Positions 52,666-61,775 of a DNA stretch of 64,000 nucleotides are shown here, in pieces; positions within the stretch are counted from its first letter, which is position 1, and every line of letters starts with the position of its first letter. A program made the translations under genes and the position numbers. Below the pieces are notes generated by a model that did not search any database, was not told the origin of the DNA, and saw only the letters and a program-made list of their open reading frames with translations. Origin of the DNA: Gaetbulibacter sp. 4G1 (lineage in GTDB: Bacteria > Bacteroidota > Bacteroidia > Flavobacteriales > Flavobacteriaceae); assembly GCF_002741945.1 (NCBI RefSeq), contig NZ_MDVN01000022.1, forward strand, positions 434,001 through 498,000, given 5' to 3'.

Positions 52666-52697
52666 AAAAAAGTCTAACATAAATGTTAGACTTTTTT
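52666..52697. terminator. Bidirectional terminator between the alkene reductase and tRNA-Asn
   Basis: AGTCTAACAT (52671-52680) pairs with ATGTTAGACT (52683-52692), and A/T runs on both sides extend the stem to about 15 pairs. It serves both converging transcripts. Confidence 0.8.
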
Positions 52698-52699
52698 TG

Positions 52700-52773
52700 C
52701 TCCTTCTCTTGGGCTCGAACCAAGGACCCTCTGATTAACAGTCAGATGCTCTAACCAACTGAGCTAAGAAGGA
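52700..52773 (-). tRNA. tRNA-Asn (anticodon GTT)
   Basis: The 74-base minus-strand sequence folds as a cloverleaf. The acceptor stem pairs TCCTTCT with AGAAGGA, the D arm reads GCTCAGTTGGTTAGAGC, the anticodon arm is CTGA-CTGTTAA-TCAG (GTT) and the T arm is CTTGG-TTCGAGC-CCAAG. The discriminator base is G. No CCA is encoded. Confidence 0.97.
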
Positions 52774-52845
52774 ATGTTTTTTCCGCTTAAGCGAGCGCAA
52801 ATATATATTATTTTTTAATTACAGCAAATATAATAATTAAAAAAA

Positions 52846-54186
52846 TTAATTAAAAATGGCTTTGTAAATATCATTTCCGTTTGCAAATAAAACTAAGGCT
52901 ATTAATATAAAGAAACCAACCATTTGAGCATACTCCATAAACTTATCTCCAGGCTTTCTTCCAGAAATCATTTCGTACAATAAAAACATAACATGACCGC
53001 CATCTAAAGCCGGTATAGGTAATAAGTTTAAAACAGCTAACATAATTGATAAAAAAGCTGTAATACCCCAAAAAGCTTCCCAACTCCAAGTGTCTGGAAA
53101 AATATCGAAAATAGCTTTAAAACCACCTACGCCTTTATAAGCGCCAGTACTTGGACTAAAAATAGCTCCTAATTGGTCCCAATAAGATGTAATTTGGTTT
53201 ATAAATTTATTGTAACCAACACCAAAACTTTCTCCAAAAGAATATTCCTTTCTTGTGATTGATAAATAACCTAACTCTTCAAATCTATTATATGACCCTC
53301 CAGGATAGATTCCAAATGCACCATTATTATCAACCTTTAATTCTCTTTTTAACTCTTCTCCATCTCTTATAATATCAACAGTAACAACATTTCCTTTTAA
53401 AGATTGTAAAGCAGGTTTAAATTCATCAAAATATTTAATTTTTTTTCCATTTATACCAGTAATGTAATCTCCTTTCTTTAAATCAACTTCTTTATTTAAT
53501 GAAGAATCGGCTACTTTACCAAAAATAAATGGCATCCTTATTTCAAAAAGACTTCGGTCTTTACTTGTTGACAATTGCCCTAAAAAATCTTCAGGAAAGC
53601 TTATTGTTTTTTCAATACCTTCTCTTTTAATTGTTACAGATTCTGCACCAATAATGTTACTTTTTATATCAAAATAGTTTTCAATTTTTACATCTCCAAC
53701 AGCAACAACATCATCACCTGTTTTAAACCCTAGATCTTTCAATAATGGGTTATTTACATGATACCCATCTTGAAAACTTGCTGCAGAAATATCAGTATCA
53801 CCGTAAAAAAATGATGCAAAAATATAAATGATTAAAGCCAACACAAAATTAACCGTAACCCCACCTAACATAATAATTAAACGTTGCCATGCTGGTTTAG
53901 AACGAAATTCCCAGGGTTGTGGCTCTTGCGCCATTTGTTCGGTATCCATACTTTCGTCAATCATACCTGAAATTTTAACATACCCTCCTAATGGCAACCA
54001 GCCTATACCGTAAACAGTATCTCCTATTTTCTTTTTAAATAATGAAAACTTTACATCAAAAAATAAATAAAACTTTTCTACTCTAGTTTTAAATGCTTTT
54101 GCAGGAATAAAATGTCCTAATTCGTGTAAAACTATTAGTAATGAAAGACTCAATAAAAATTGAGATATTTTAATAACAAACTCCAT
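52846..54186 (-). CDS. rseP: RIP metalloprotease RseP (site-2 protease)
   Basis: The 446-residue polytopic protease has the zinc motif HELGH (His21-His25) in its first transmembrane helix. PDZ-type regions follow in the middle (DLGFKTGDDVVAVGDVKIENYF, LKKGDYITGINGKKI), and near the end is NLLPIPALDGGHVMFLLYEM with the conserved NxxPxPxLDGG metal ligand. It cleaves anti-sigma factors or signal peptides within the membrane. It is monocistronic and minus-strand, with a -7 box upstream. Confidence 0.95.
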   Translation of the reverse strand: MEFVIKISQFLLSLSLLIVLHELGHFIPAKAFKTRVEKFYLFFDVKFSLFKKKIGDTVYGIGWLPLGGYVKISGMIDESMDTEQMAQEPQPWEFRSKPAWQRLIIMLGGVTVNFVLALIIYIFASFFYGDTDISAASFQDGYHVNNPLLKDLGFKTGDDVVAVGDVKIENYFDIKSNIIGAESVTIKREGIEKTISFPEDFLGQLSTSKDRSLFEIRMPFIFGKVADSSLNKEVDLKKGDYITGINGKKIKYFDEFKPALQSLKGNVVTVDIIRDGEELKRELKVDNNGAFGIYPGGSYNRFEELGYLSITRKEYSFGESFGVGYNKFINQITSYWDQLGAIFSPSTGAYKGVGGFKAIFDIFPDTWSWEAFWGITAFLSIMLAVLNLLPIPALDGGHVMFLLYEMISGRKPGDKFMEYAQMVGFFILIALVLFANGNDIYKAIFN

Positions 54187-54215
54187 ATATCTTCTATCAG
54201 ATTTTTATAATCGCA

Positions 54216-54223
54216 CAAAAGTA
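54216..54223 (-). promoter_or_regulatory. rseP: Probable rseP -7 box
   Basis: On the minus strand TACTTTTG is an exact match, giving a leader of about 25 bases. No -33 TTTG at proper spacing. Confidence 0.45.
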
Positions 54224-54320
54224 AGCTTTTAAACCAACTTTAAAAAGACAAAAATATTTTAGGGCAGCTTTTAACACCAATTTAAGTCGCTTTAAAATTC
54301 TGTGGCTTTAAAAAACGTTG

Positions 54321-54328
54321 TAAATTTG
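54321..54328 (+). promoter_or_regulatory. Probable -7 box of the SCO-family gene
   Basis: TAAATTTG matches TAnnTTTG and ends 28 bases before the ATG at 54357. Confidence 0.5.
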
Positions 54329-54356
54329 TAATAAATTTAATATTTAGTCACTATCA

Positions 54357-55025
54357 ATGTTATCGTTTTTTAAGGAATATAGGGGGTTTGCTATTGTTTT
54401 TGGAGTTATTTCAATTATTATAATTTCAATAATTTATAACACCTTAAATGTTTACAAACCACTTCCTATTTACCAACCCGCTATGGTTAGTACCGAGTTA
54501 GTAGATAGTACAATTCAGCATCAAAAAAAATATCATAAAATAGTTGACTTTTCTTTAACAAATCAAAACGGAAAAACCATCACGCAAAACGATTATAAGG
54601 ATAAAATTTATGTTGCAGATTTCTTTTTTACTACTTGCCAAACCATTTGCCCTATTATGACAGGGCATATGCATGACATCCAAAAAGAAATCATGAATGA
54701 TAACGATGTTATGTTATTGTCACATTCGGTAACACCTCAAATTGATACCGTTGCCCAACTTAAACGTTATGCCGTTAAAAAAGGAGTGATTGATGCAAAA
54801 TGGAATTTAGTTACTGGAGATAAAAAACAAATTTACGAACTGGCAAGAAAAAGCTATTTAGCAGTAAAAGACAATGGTGATGGCGGTCCTTTTGATATGA
54901 TACACACAGAAAACTTTATGCTTATTGATAAAAAACGTCAAATTCGAGGTTTCTATGATGGTACCAACTCAGAAGAAATTGATCGTTTATTACTAGATAT
55001 TGCGCATCTAAAAAAGGAGAAATAA
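54357..55025 (+). CDS. SCO1/SenC-family copper chaperone/thiol protein
   Basis: The 222-residue protein has an N-terminal membrane anchor (IVFGVISIIIISIIYNTL) and a thioredoxin-like domain. The metal/thiol motif is CQTICPIM (CxxxC) in FFFTTCQTICPIM, and the third ligand is the histidine of MIHTENFMLID. Such proteins deliver copper to cytochrome oxidase or act as thiol-redox proteins. It is encoded before the feoA-feoB genes but has its own -7 box. Confidence 0.9.
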   Translation: MLSFFKEYRGFAIVFGVISIIIISIIYNTLNVYKPLPIYQPAMVSTELVDSTIQHQKKYHKIVDFSLTNQNGKTITQNDYKDKIYVADFFFTTCQTICPIMTGHMHDIQKEIMNDNDVMLLSHSVTPQIDTVAQLKRYAVKKGVIDAKWNLVTGDKKQIYELARKSYLAVKDNGDGGPFDMIHTENFMLIDKKRQIRGFYDGTNSEEIDRLLLDIAHLKKEK

Positions 55026-55142
55026 TGTGCTCGCCTTATCATATTTTCGATTAGAAAAAGGCTAAAAACAATTTTGATTCAACTTTTTTTATTTCCATAA
55101 AAACTTTAAACACTAAACCTTTATACTTCTAAACTTTTAGCT

Positions 55143-55150
55143 TATTTTTG
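55143..55150 (+). promoter_or_regulatory. feoA: Probable feoA -7 box
   Basis: TATTTTTG matches TAnnTTTG and ends 26 bases before the TTG start of feoA. No clear Fur- or DtxR-type palindrome was seen next to it. Confidence 0.5.
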
Positions 55151-55176
55151 CCTCTTTAAAATCAATCTAAATAAGC

Positions 55177-55413
55177 TTGAAAGACACATTAGCACATTTA
55201 AAACGTGGAGAGAAAGGCGTTATTAAAGACGTTTCATCTATACACATTCCCTTAAAGCTATTAGAAATGGGCTGTTTACCAGGCAACTCTGTAGAACTTG
55301 TTCAGGTTGCTCCATTTGCAGACCCTATGTATTTAAACATTAACGGAACACATTTAGCTATTAGAAAAGAAACTGCAACTCATATTTTAATCGAAAAATT
55401 AAACCATGAGTAA
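55177..55413 (+). CDS. feoA: Ferrous iron transport protein A
   Basis: The 78-residue SH3-like FeoA protein starts at a TTG (55177); no ATG precedes the conserved LKRGEKGVIKDVS. The motif PLKLLEMGCLPGNSVELVQVAPF, then ATHILIEKL, is typical. It overlaps feoB by 8 bases, so the two are translationally coupled. FeoA is thought to regulate the FeoB transporter. Confidence 0.93.
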   Translation: MKDTLAHLKRGEKGVIKDVSSIHIPLKLLEMGCLPGNSVELVQVAPFADPMYLNINGTHLAIRKETATHILIEKLNHE

Positions 55414-57505
55414 ACAGATAAATGTTGCATTAATTGGAAATCCCAATACCGGAAAAACGTCTGTTTTTAATGCCTTAACAGGTTTAAATCAAAAGGTAGG
55501 TAATTACCCAGGTATTACGGTTGAAAAAAAAGAAGGTATTTGCAAATTGCCTCGTGGTGTTAAAGCTCACATTATTGATTTACCTGGAACCTATAGCTTA
55601 AATGCTTCCTCGCTTGATGAAAATGTTGTTATAGAGTTACTTTTAAATAAAAACGACAAAGATTTCCCTGATATTGCTGTGGTAGTAAGTGATGTTGAAA
55701 ACCTCAAGCGAAACTTACTTCTTTTTACACAAATTAAAGATTTAGAAATTCCAACGATACTTGTCATTAACATGGCAGATCGAATGGATTATAAAGGTAT
55801 TTCTTTAGACATACCCTATTTAGAGGAACATCTAGAAACTAAAATTGCATTAGTAAGTACTAGAAAAAACAACGGTATTGATCAATTAAAAGATTTAATT
55901 GCTAATTACAAAGATATTTCGGTTTCTCCATGTATTGATGCTTCAGGCATAGATGCTGAATATTTTGGAAACTTAAAAAAAGCATTTCCAAATCAATTAC
56001 TATATAAACTTTGGCTGGTTATAACACAAGATGTAAATTTTGGAAAAACAGACAGAAACGAGATTGATGCCGTTGCCAATTTTAAAACTAAGAGTAAAGC
56101 TGATTTAAAACGGCTACAGCAAAAGGAAACTATTAAACGTTACCAGTTTATAAATAATGTGCTTAAACAAGGGCAAACTATTGACGCCTCTCAAGCCAAA
56201 GATTTACGTTCTAAGTTAGATCGGATTTTAACCCATAAAGTTTGGGGTTATTTAATTTTTGGTTTAATTCTGCTAACTATTTTTCAAGCTATTTACGATT
56301 GGGCTGAATTGCCAATGGACTTAATAGATGCTACTTTTGCTTCATTAAGTGAGTGGACTAAAAATGTTTTACCTCCTGGGGCTTTTACAAATTTACTAGC
56401 AGAAGGTATTATTCCAGGGCTTGGTGGTATCGTAATATTTATTCCACAAATAGCATTCTTGTTTTTATTTATAGCCGTACTTGAAGAAAGTGGATACATG
56501 AGTCGCGTGGTGTTTTTAATGGATCGAATTATGCGTCGTTTTGGACTAAGCGGAAAAAGTGTGGTGCCACTAATTTCTGGTACCGCATGTGCTATTCCTG
56601 CTATTATGGCTACCCGAAATATTGAAAGTTGGAAAGAGCGTTTAATTACTATTTTAGTAACTCCATTCACAACCTGTTCGGCAAGATTACCTGTATACTT
56701 AATTATTATTGCTTTAGTTATTCCAGAGGGGCGCTTTTTAGGGTTAAGCTATCAAGCTTTAACGCTAATGCTGCTTTATTTAATTGGTTTTGGTGCTGCA
56801 GTTATTTCGGCATACATATTAAATAAAATATTAAAGATAAAAAGCAAATCGTTTTTTGTAGTTGAAATGCCAAACTACAAATTGCCTCTGTTTAAAAATG
56901 TTGCCATTACTGTAATTGAAAAAACTAAAGCCTTCATATTTGGTGCTGGTAAAATTATTCTTGCCATATCTATTGTACTTTGGTTTTTGGCATCTTATGG
57001 TCCAGGTGAAGATTTTAATAATGCTGAAAATATTATTACTACTAAATATGCTTCGCAAAATTTAAATGAAGAAGAATTACAGCAAAAAATTGCTTCACAT
57101 AAATTAGAGCATTCTTTTATAGGGTTAACAGGAAGAGCTATTGAACCTGTAATAAGACCTCTAGGTTATGACTGGAAAATTGGTATCGCTATTGTGAGTA
57201 GTTTTGCTGCTCGTGAAGTATTTGTAGGTACACTTGCAACTATTTATAGCGTTGGAAGTGATGAAGAAGAAACCATTAAAAACCGAATGGCGGGAGAAAT
57301 AAACCCTATACTTGGCGGGCCATTATTTAATTTTGCGTCAGGCATATCACTATTATTGTTTTATGCCTTTGCTATGCAATGTATGAGTACACTTGCTATT
57401 GTAAAACGAGAAACTAATAGTTGGAAATGGCCAACATTACAACTTGTCATAATGAGTGCTTTTGCATACATAGTAGCATTAATAGCTTTTCAGTTGTTGA
57501 AATAA
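55406..57505 (+). CDS. feoB: Ferrous iron transporter B (GTPase-permease)
   Basis: The 699-residue protein has an N-terminal G domain (P-loop GNPNTGKTS at residues 11-19, DLPGTYSL, and NMAD as the G4 box). After it come the FeoB membrane domain with two Gate motifs (SGTACAIPAIMATRNIESWKER, then a second such region with SSFAAREVFVGTLATIYSV) and several transmembrane helices. It imports Fe(II) across the inner membrane. It is coupled to feoA and followed by a small Cys-rich Feo protein. Confidence 0.97.
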   Translation: MSKQINVALIGNPNTGKTSVFNALTGLNQKVGNYPGITVEKKEGICKLPRGVKAHIIDLPGTYSLNASSLDENVVIELLLNKNDKDFPDIAVVVSDVENLKRNLLLFTQIKDLEIPTILVINMADRMDYKGISLDIPYLEEHLETKIALVSTRKNNGIDQLKDLIANYKDISVSPCIDASGIDAEYFGNLKKAFPNQLLYKLWLVITQDVNFGKTDRNEIDAVANFKTKSKADLKRLQQKETIKRYQFINNVLKQGQTIDASQAKDLRSKLDRILTHKVWGYLIFGLILLTIFQAIYDWAELPMDLIDATFASLSEWTKNVLPPGAFTNLLAEGIIPGLGGIVIFIPQIAFLFLFIAVLEESGYMSRVVFLMDRIMRRFGLSGKSVVPLISGTACAIPAIMATRNIESWKERLITILVTPFTTCSARLPVYLIIIALVIPEGRFLGLSYQALTLMLLYLIGFGAAVISAYILNKILKIKSKSFFVVEMPNYKLPLFKNVAITVIEKTKAFIFGAGKIILAISIVLWFLASYGPGEDFNNAENIITTKYASQNLNEEELQQKIASHKLEHSFIGLTGRAIEPVIRPLGYDWKIGIAIVSSFAAREVFVGTLATIYSVGSDEEETIKNRMAGEINPILGGPLFNFASGISLLLFYAFAMQCMSTLAIVKRETNSWKWPTLQLVIMSAFAYIVALIAFQLLK

Positions 57506-57532
57506 TTATCTTTGTAAAATGACTAAACATAT

Positions 57533-57673
57533 ATGAATATTATTATACAAAACATTTTAGCCTTTACAGTACTTGGTTTAGCTTTAGCTTTTATCGTTAA
57601 AAAATTTGTATGGAAACCAAAGAAAAAAAGTGCCAAAGTATGTGGTGGAGATGATGGCTGTGGATGTCATTAA
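57533..57673 (+). CDS. Small FeoB-associated Cys-rich membrane protein
   Basis: The 46-residue product has an N-terminal hydrophobic helix (IIIQNILAFTVLGLALAFIV), a basic stretch (KKFVWKPKKKSAK) and a Cys-rich end VCGGDDGCGCH. This matches the small membrane proteins that follow feoB in many bacteria (FeoB-associated Cys-rich family). The ATG is 27 bases after the feoB stop. Its role, perhaps a metal or redox accessory of FeoB, is not established. Confidence 0.85.
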   Translation: MNIIIQNILAFTVLGLALAFIVKKFVWKPKKKSAKVCGGDDGCGCH

Positions 57674-57926
57674 ATTCATTTTTAAGTATATAAATCTTAA
57701 TTTTTTGTCTCTAATTTTAATCTTAATCGCTTATTATTTTGATTATAAATCTGAACCTGATTCATTTTGGTCAGATATTAAAGGAGGTTTAACTGTCTTT
57801 GGAGTTTTGATAGCATCTGCTTTAATATTAAAATACAAATTCAACATTGGACACATATATATAATATTCGCTATAGGAATTGAAATTATCCTTCTTTTTG
57901 TACTTAAAGGGTTTTTAAAAAAATAG
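57651..57926 (+). CDS. Putative small membrane protein overlapping the Feo small gene
   Basis: The 91-residue frame from the ATG at 57651 (or 57654) has three hydrophobic segments: NFLSLILILIAYYFDY, GGLTVFGVLIASALILKY and HIYIIFAIGIEIILLFVL. A basic end KGFLKK follows. The first 23 bases overlap the end of the Cys-rich Feo protein gene in another frame. I recognise no family. The hydrophobic pattern and clean length suggest it is real, but a chance open frame in AT-rich DNA cannot be excluded. Confidence 0.5.
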   Translation: MMAVDVIKFIFKYINLNFLSLILILIAYYFDYKSEPDSFWSDIKGGLTVFGVLIASALILKYKFNIGHIYIIFAIGIEIILLFVLKGFLKK

Positions 57927-57940
57927 AGCAATAATTGCTC
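57917..57940 (-). terminator. Probable terminator of the lipoprotein gene at 57980
   Basis: GAGCAAT and ATTGCTC (57926-57932 and 57934-57940) are reverse complements. On the minus strand the hairpin is followed by TATTTTTTT. The stem is short when a loop is allowed, so confidence is moderate. Confidence 0.5.
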
Positions 57941-57979
57941 CTCTTAAACCGTCTTAAAGCATGTTACTATAAAATTAAT

Positions 57980-58522
57980 TTATTGCTTTCTCAATAAAGC
58001 TTCAAAATAATTATCTGTATTCAAATATTCAATTCTTAAATCTCTAAGATATTTTAAAATACTTTCTCTTTTTATGTATTCAGGTTTTAGGCAATCTTTC
58101 ATCTTATCATCTGCAACAGTAATTGCTAAATACCAATTACCTTTTCTTGAAACATAAGCATCTTCAAATAATGGATCTATTCCTTCTTGCTCTAATTTGG
58201 CGTCTATTAAAAACGGAAGGAAATTTAATGTTTTATCTGGTATTTCAGTTTCATAAAACGAAAAGAAAAATGTTTCACCCTCAATAACAAAAGGGACATT
58301 CCATTCTACATTATTATGATTTAATTCATATTTAGTATTTACATAATTGTAGAACTCATTAGCATCTTTAGGGTCTTCAAAAATAAAAGCATGCTGCTTA
58401 GGCAATTTTCTTTTAAATTTTTTCGCTACCATAACTTTATCTGTTTTAATAGTAGGCGCAATTCTTAAAGGAATACAAGAAAAAAAGAGCAGGGCACAAA
58501 TAATAAGTAAAGAATATTTCAT
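57980..58522 (-). CDS. Lipoprotein of unknown function
   Basis: The start at 58522 gives a lipoprotein signal (MKYSLLIICALLFFSC). The longer frame from 58555 adds 11 residues before it. The mature part of the 180-residue product has FIFEDPKDANEFYNYVNTKYEL, WNVPFVIEGETFFFSFYETEIP and AITVADDKMKDCLKP. I do not recognise a family. It is divergent from the DtxR-type regulator gene and convergent with the Feo region. Nothing in the sequence ties it to metal uptake beyond position. Confidence 0.75.
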   Translation of the reverse strand: MKYSLLIICALLFFSCIPLRIAPTIKTDKVMVAKKFKRKLPKQHAFIFEDPKDANEFYNYVNTKYELNHNNVEWNVPFVIEGETFFFSFYETEIPDKTLNFLPFLIDAKLEQEGIDPLFEDAYVSRKGNWYLAITVADDKMKDCLKPEYIKRESILKYLRDLRIEYLNTDNYFEALLRKQ

Positions 58523-58625
58523 ATTTAATCCATCTTTGTTTTGTAAAGGCATCAATTTTTATACCACTAGATATTTGTTTCTTAATTTTTTAAAAAGAAA
58601 ATCGAAATTGTATTGATTTTTTAGT

Positions 58626-58633
58626 TACATTTG
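58626..58633 (+). promoter_or_regulatory. Probable promoter of the DtxR-type gene and metal-uptake operon
   Basis: TACATTTG is an exact -7 match. A TTG at 58608-58610 lies only 15 bases upstream, shorter than usual. The palindrome at 58640-58657 follows directly. Confidence 0.55.
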
Positions 58634-58639
58634 AAAAAT

Positions 58640-58657
58640 ATTTAAGTAAGCTTAAAT
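58640..58657. promoter_or_regulatory. DtxR/MntR-type operator candidate
   Basis: ATTTAAG-TAAG-CTTAAAT is a perfect 7-bp inverted repeat with a 4-base centre, 6 bases past the -7 box and covering the likely start point. The layout is similar to DtxR-family operators with arms of the TTAGG...CCTAA kind, so the regulator encoded at 58679 may repress its own operon here. Confidence 0.6.
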
Positions 58658-58678
58658 TTAAAGTTAAACAAGCAACAA

Positions 58679-59338
58679 ATGTCCATAGCGATAGAAAATT
58701 TTGTAAAGGCTATTTACAAAAACGACAAGAATAACAGTAATGATACTAAACCAGGTAATATAGCTAAAAAGCTAGGCATATCTAACGCAGCAGCCACAGA
58801 TATGGCTAAAAAACTTGCCACTAAAGATTTGCTACATTACGAGAAATACCAAGAACTTAAACTCACAAAAAAAGGCACAAAAATGGCACTAAATGTAGTG
58901 CGAAAACATCGTCTTTGGGAATCTTTATTGTTTAGAATGTTCGATATGTCTTTGCATGAAATTCACAGAGAATCTGAATTATTAGAGCATCAAACATCTG
59001 ATTTTTTAGCCAACAAAATAAGTGAGTATTTAGGCAACCCTAAATTCGATCCACATGGAGATCCTATCCCAAATGCACAAGGTGAAATTACTACGAAAGA
59101 CACATCAATAGCTTTATCAAATACACAGGAAGGTAATACTTATATTATTTCTAGATTGATGAGCGACGATAAAGAATTTTTTGATTTTTGTGCCCTAAAC
59201 GGATTGAAGTACGGAAACACAATTGTGGTAACTAAACAATTCAGTAAAAATAAAATGACTCAGATTTTAATTAATAATAACACCATTCTTTTAAACGAAG
59301 ATTTTACAAATATTATTTACGTCAATGAAACTAACTAA
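58679..59338 (+). CDS. DtxR/MntR-family metal-dependent regulator
   Basis: The 219-residue protein has an N-terminal winged helix (NFVKAIYKNDKN, IAKKLGISNAAATDMAKKLATKDLLHYEKYQELKLTKKG) and a dimerisation/metal domain (VRKHRLWESLLFRMFDMSLHEIHRESELLEH with Glu/His ligands). A C-terminal FeoA-like SH3 domain follows (LSNTQEGNTYIISRLM to the end). It senses Mn(II) or Fe(II). It overlaps the next gene by 14 bases and heads the uptake operon, so it probably represses it. The metal cannot be fixed. Confidence 0.93.
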   Translation: MSIAIENFVKAIYKNDKNNSNDTKPGNIAKKLGISNAAATDMAKKLATKDLLHYEKYQELKLTKKGTKMALNVVRKHRLWESLLFRMFDMSLHEIHRESELLEHQTSDFLANKISEYLGNPKFDPHGDPIPNAQGEITTKDTSIALSNTQEGNTYIISRLMSDDKEFFDFCALNGLKYGNTIVVTKQFSKNKMTQILINNNTILLNEDFTNIIYVNETN

Positions 59339-60122
59339 ATTTTTATGCCTTACTTTATTAGTAGGCTCACTTTCAACTTTTGCTCAAGATGAAAACACTC
59401 TTGGCACTCTTATAACCGACAGACCAGATGCTACAGAATCTCCAAATACAATGCCTAAAGGGTTTCTTCAATTAGAAACTGGAGCTTTTTATGAATCGTT
59501 TGAAGAAAATAATATTAAAACCGAAGATTTCACTTTTAATACAACTTTAGTTCGATACGGACTGTTGGATAACCTAGAGTTACGATTAGGTTGGGATTTT
59601 GTTGAAGGAAAAACCAAGTTTAACGGAAACACAATAGATAATGTATCAAGTGGTTTTAACCCTCTACTATTAGGAGTTAAAACTAGTATTGCAAAAGAGA
59701 ATGGGTGTTTTCCAGAAATTGGTCTGTTAGGGCATTTATATTTACCTTTTACCGCAAGTACAGATTATAAACCAGAAACTACAGGTGTAGATTTTAGATT
59801 TGCTTTTGCACATACACTGAGTGAAAACTCAAGTTTATCATATAATATTGGAGCTGCTTGGGGGAACGATTCTTCCGAAGCCTCATACGTATACACCATT
59901 GCCTTTGGGCAAAGTATTACGAGTAAATTAGGAGCTTATGCAGAGTTATATGGTGACTTACCAGAAAACAATAAAGCCAATCACCTTTGGGATGCTGGTT
60001 TAACGTATTTAATAAATAACAATGTACAACTAGATGCAACAGTTGGCTCAAGTATTACAAAAGGTCAAGATATATTATTAAGCGCTGGAGTAAGTTTCAG
60101 AATACCTACAAATCAAAATTAA
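59325..60122 (+). CDS. Outer-membrane transporter-like protein (phenol-meta-pathway type)
   Basis: The 265-residue product has a signal peptide (ending STFAQ) and a beta-barrel pattern: TLITDRPDATESPNTMPKGFLQLETGAF, then YGLLDNLELRLGWDF, and LDATVGSSITKGQDILLSAGVSFRI. These match the MetA-pathway/transporter family of outer-membrane proteins. It lies inside the metal operon, between the regulator and the binding protein, so it may be an outer-membrane pore for the metal. That role is inferred. Confidence 0.82.
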   Translation: MKLTKFLCLTLLVGSLSTFAQDENTLGTLITDRPDATESPNTMPKGFLQLETGAFYESFEENNIKTEDFTFNTTLVRYGLLDNLELRLGWDFVEGKTKFNGNTIDNVSSGFNPLLLGVKTSIAKENGCFPEIGLLGHLYLPFTASTDYKPETTGVDFRFAFAHTLSENSSLSYNIGAAWGNDSSEASYVYTIAFGQSITSKLGAYAELYGDLPENNKANHLWDAGLTYLINNNVQLDATVGSSITKGQDILLSAGVSFRIPTNQN

Positions 60123-60126
60123 AGAC

Positions 60127-61038
60127 ATGACAAAACACATACTTATATTATTCGCTTTAGCAACTATTTTTAGTTGCAAAAATGATAAAAAAGACAACGG
60201 AAAGCTAAATGTAGTAACTACTACAACCATGATTACAGATTTGGTAAAAAACATTGGTGGCGACTTTATTAATGTGCAAGGTTTAATGGGAAGCGGAGTT
60301 GATCCCCATTTATACAAAGCTAGTGAAGGTGATGTTTCAAAATTAGTAAATGCCGATATCATTTTCTATAACGGTTTACATCTTGAAGGAAAGCTTGTTG
60401 AAGTATTTGAAAAAATGGGAAGCAAAACTAAAACGCCAATTGCTTTAGCCGAAGAGATTGATAAAGCGACTTTAATTGGTTCTGATTATTTTGCATCAAA
60501 CTACGATCCACATGTTTGGTTTAATATTACATACTTTAAGCAATTTGCAAATAAAGTAACTGCTGTATTATCTGAAAAGGATCCAAAAAATTCTGTGAAT
60601 TATATTGAAAATGAAAAGCAATATTTAGAAAAATTAAACGCGCTTCAGCTTAAAATTAAAAATACAATTGATACTCTTCCGAAAGAAAAAAGAATACTAG
60701 TAACTGCCCATGATGCTTTTAATTACTTTGGAAAAAATTATGGTTTCGAGGTTGTTGGTTTGCAAGGCTTATCAACTGCGACAGAAGCTGGAGTTCAAGA
60801 TGTTCAAAAATTAGCTGCATTTATTATTGAAAAAGATGTAAAAGCTATTTTTGTTGAAAGTTCTGTTCCAAAACGAACCATTGAAGCTTTACAAGCTGCT
60901 GTAAATTCCAAAGGGCATAAAGTAGAAATAGGAGGCACTCTTTATTCTGACGCTCTAGGAAACGATGGGACAGTTGAAGGCACCTATATTGGAATGTTTG
61001 AATATAATGTGAATACCATTGTTAACGCATTAAAATAA
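60127..61038 (+). CDS. Metal ABC transporter substrate-binding lipoprotein
   Basis: The 303-residue protein is a cluster A-I (ZnuA/TroA/MntC) binding protein with a lipoprotein signal ([10 protein letters not shown]). Ligand segments are [12 protein letters not shown] (His), YDPHVWFN (His), [15 protein letters not shown] (His) and the late Asp in [10 protein letters not shown]. There is no His-rich loop between domains, which favours manganese or iron over zinc. It is followed by the ATPase and two permease genes with overlapping stops and starts. Confidence 0.92.
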   Translation: MTKHILILFALATIFSCKNDKKDNGKLNVVTTTTMITDLVKNIGGDFINVQGLMGSGVDPHLYKASEGDVSKLVNADIIFYNGLHLEGKLVEVFEKMGSKTKTPIALAEEIDKATLIGSDYFASNYDPHVWFNITYFKQFANKVTAVLSEKDPKNSVNYIENEKQYLEKLNALQLKIKNTIDTLPKEKRILVTAHDAFNYFGKNYGFEVVGLQGLSTATEAGVQDVQKLAAFIIEKDVKAIFVESSVPKRTIEALQAAVNSKGHKVEIGGTLYSDALGNDGTVEGTYIGMFEYNVNTIVNALK

Positions 61039-61775
61039 TGAAACAAAACATAGCAGTACAAGTAGATGATTTAACGGTGGCATACAATTATAAACCCGTA
61101 CTTTGGGACATTGATTTAGAAATCCCTGAAGGTGTACTTATGGCAATTGTTGGTCCAAATGGCGCAGGAAAGTCTACGCTTATAAAATCTATTTTAGGTA
61201 TTCTAAAACCTATTGCTGGTAGTGTTAGTATTTACGGAAAACCTTACGAAGAACAACGTAAGTTAGTAGCCTACGTTCCACAAAAGGGAAGTGTTGATTG
61301 GGATTTCCCAACAACTGCTCTTGATGTGGTTATGATGGGGACTTATGGAAGTTTAGGTTGGATTAAACGTCCGCGTCAAAAAGAAAAAAAAGCTGCACTT
61401 GAAGCTTTAGAAAAAGTAGGTATGTTGGCTTTTAAAAGCCGTCAAATAAGTCAGCTTTCTGGAGGGCAACAGCAACGTATATTTTTAGCTCGCGCCTTAG
61501 TGCAAAATGCTTCAATTTATTTTATGGACGAGCCATTTCAGGGCGTAGATGCTACTACTGAAATAGCCATTATTAACATTTTAAAAGAATTACGAAAAGC
61601 TGGCAAAACTGTTATTGTTGTACATCATGATTTGCAAACCGTCCCAGAATATTTTGATTGGGTAACTTTTTTAAACGTAAAGAAGATTGCCACAGGACCC
61701 GTTAAAGATATTTTTAACGATGATAATTTAACCAAAACCTACGGGATTAATTATAAAGTAAGTATTCAAGAGTAA
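61038..61775 (+). CDS. Metal ABC transporter ATP-binding protein
   Basis: The 245-residue ATPase has Walker [10 protein letters not shown], a Q-loop (VPQKG), the signature QLSGGQQQR, Walker [10 protein letters not shown] and the switch His in VVHHDLQ. It pairs with the permeases at 61775 and 62889 to power Mn/Fe/Zn import. The start overlaps the binding-protein stop by one base (TAATG). Confidence 0.95.
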   Translation: MKQNIAVQVDDLTVAYNYKPVLWDIDLEIPEGVLMAIVGPNGAGKSTLIKSILGILKPIAGSVSIYGKPYEEQRKLVAYVPQKGSVDWDFPTTALDVVMMGTYGSLGWIKRPRQKEKKAALEALEKVGMLAFKSRQISQLSGGQQQRIFLARALVQNASIYFMDEPFQGVDATTEIAIINILKELRKAGKTVIVVHHDLQTVPEYFDWVTFLNVKKIATGPVKDIFNDDNLTKTYGINYKVSIQE

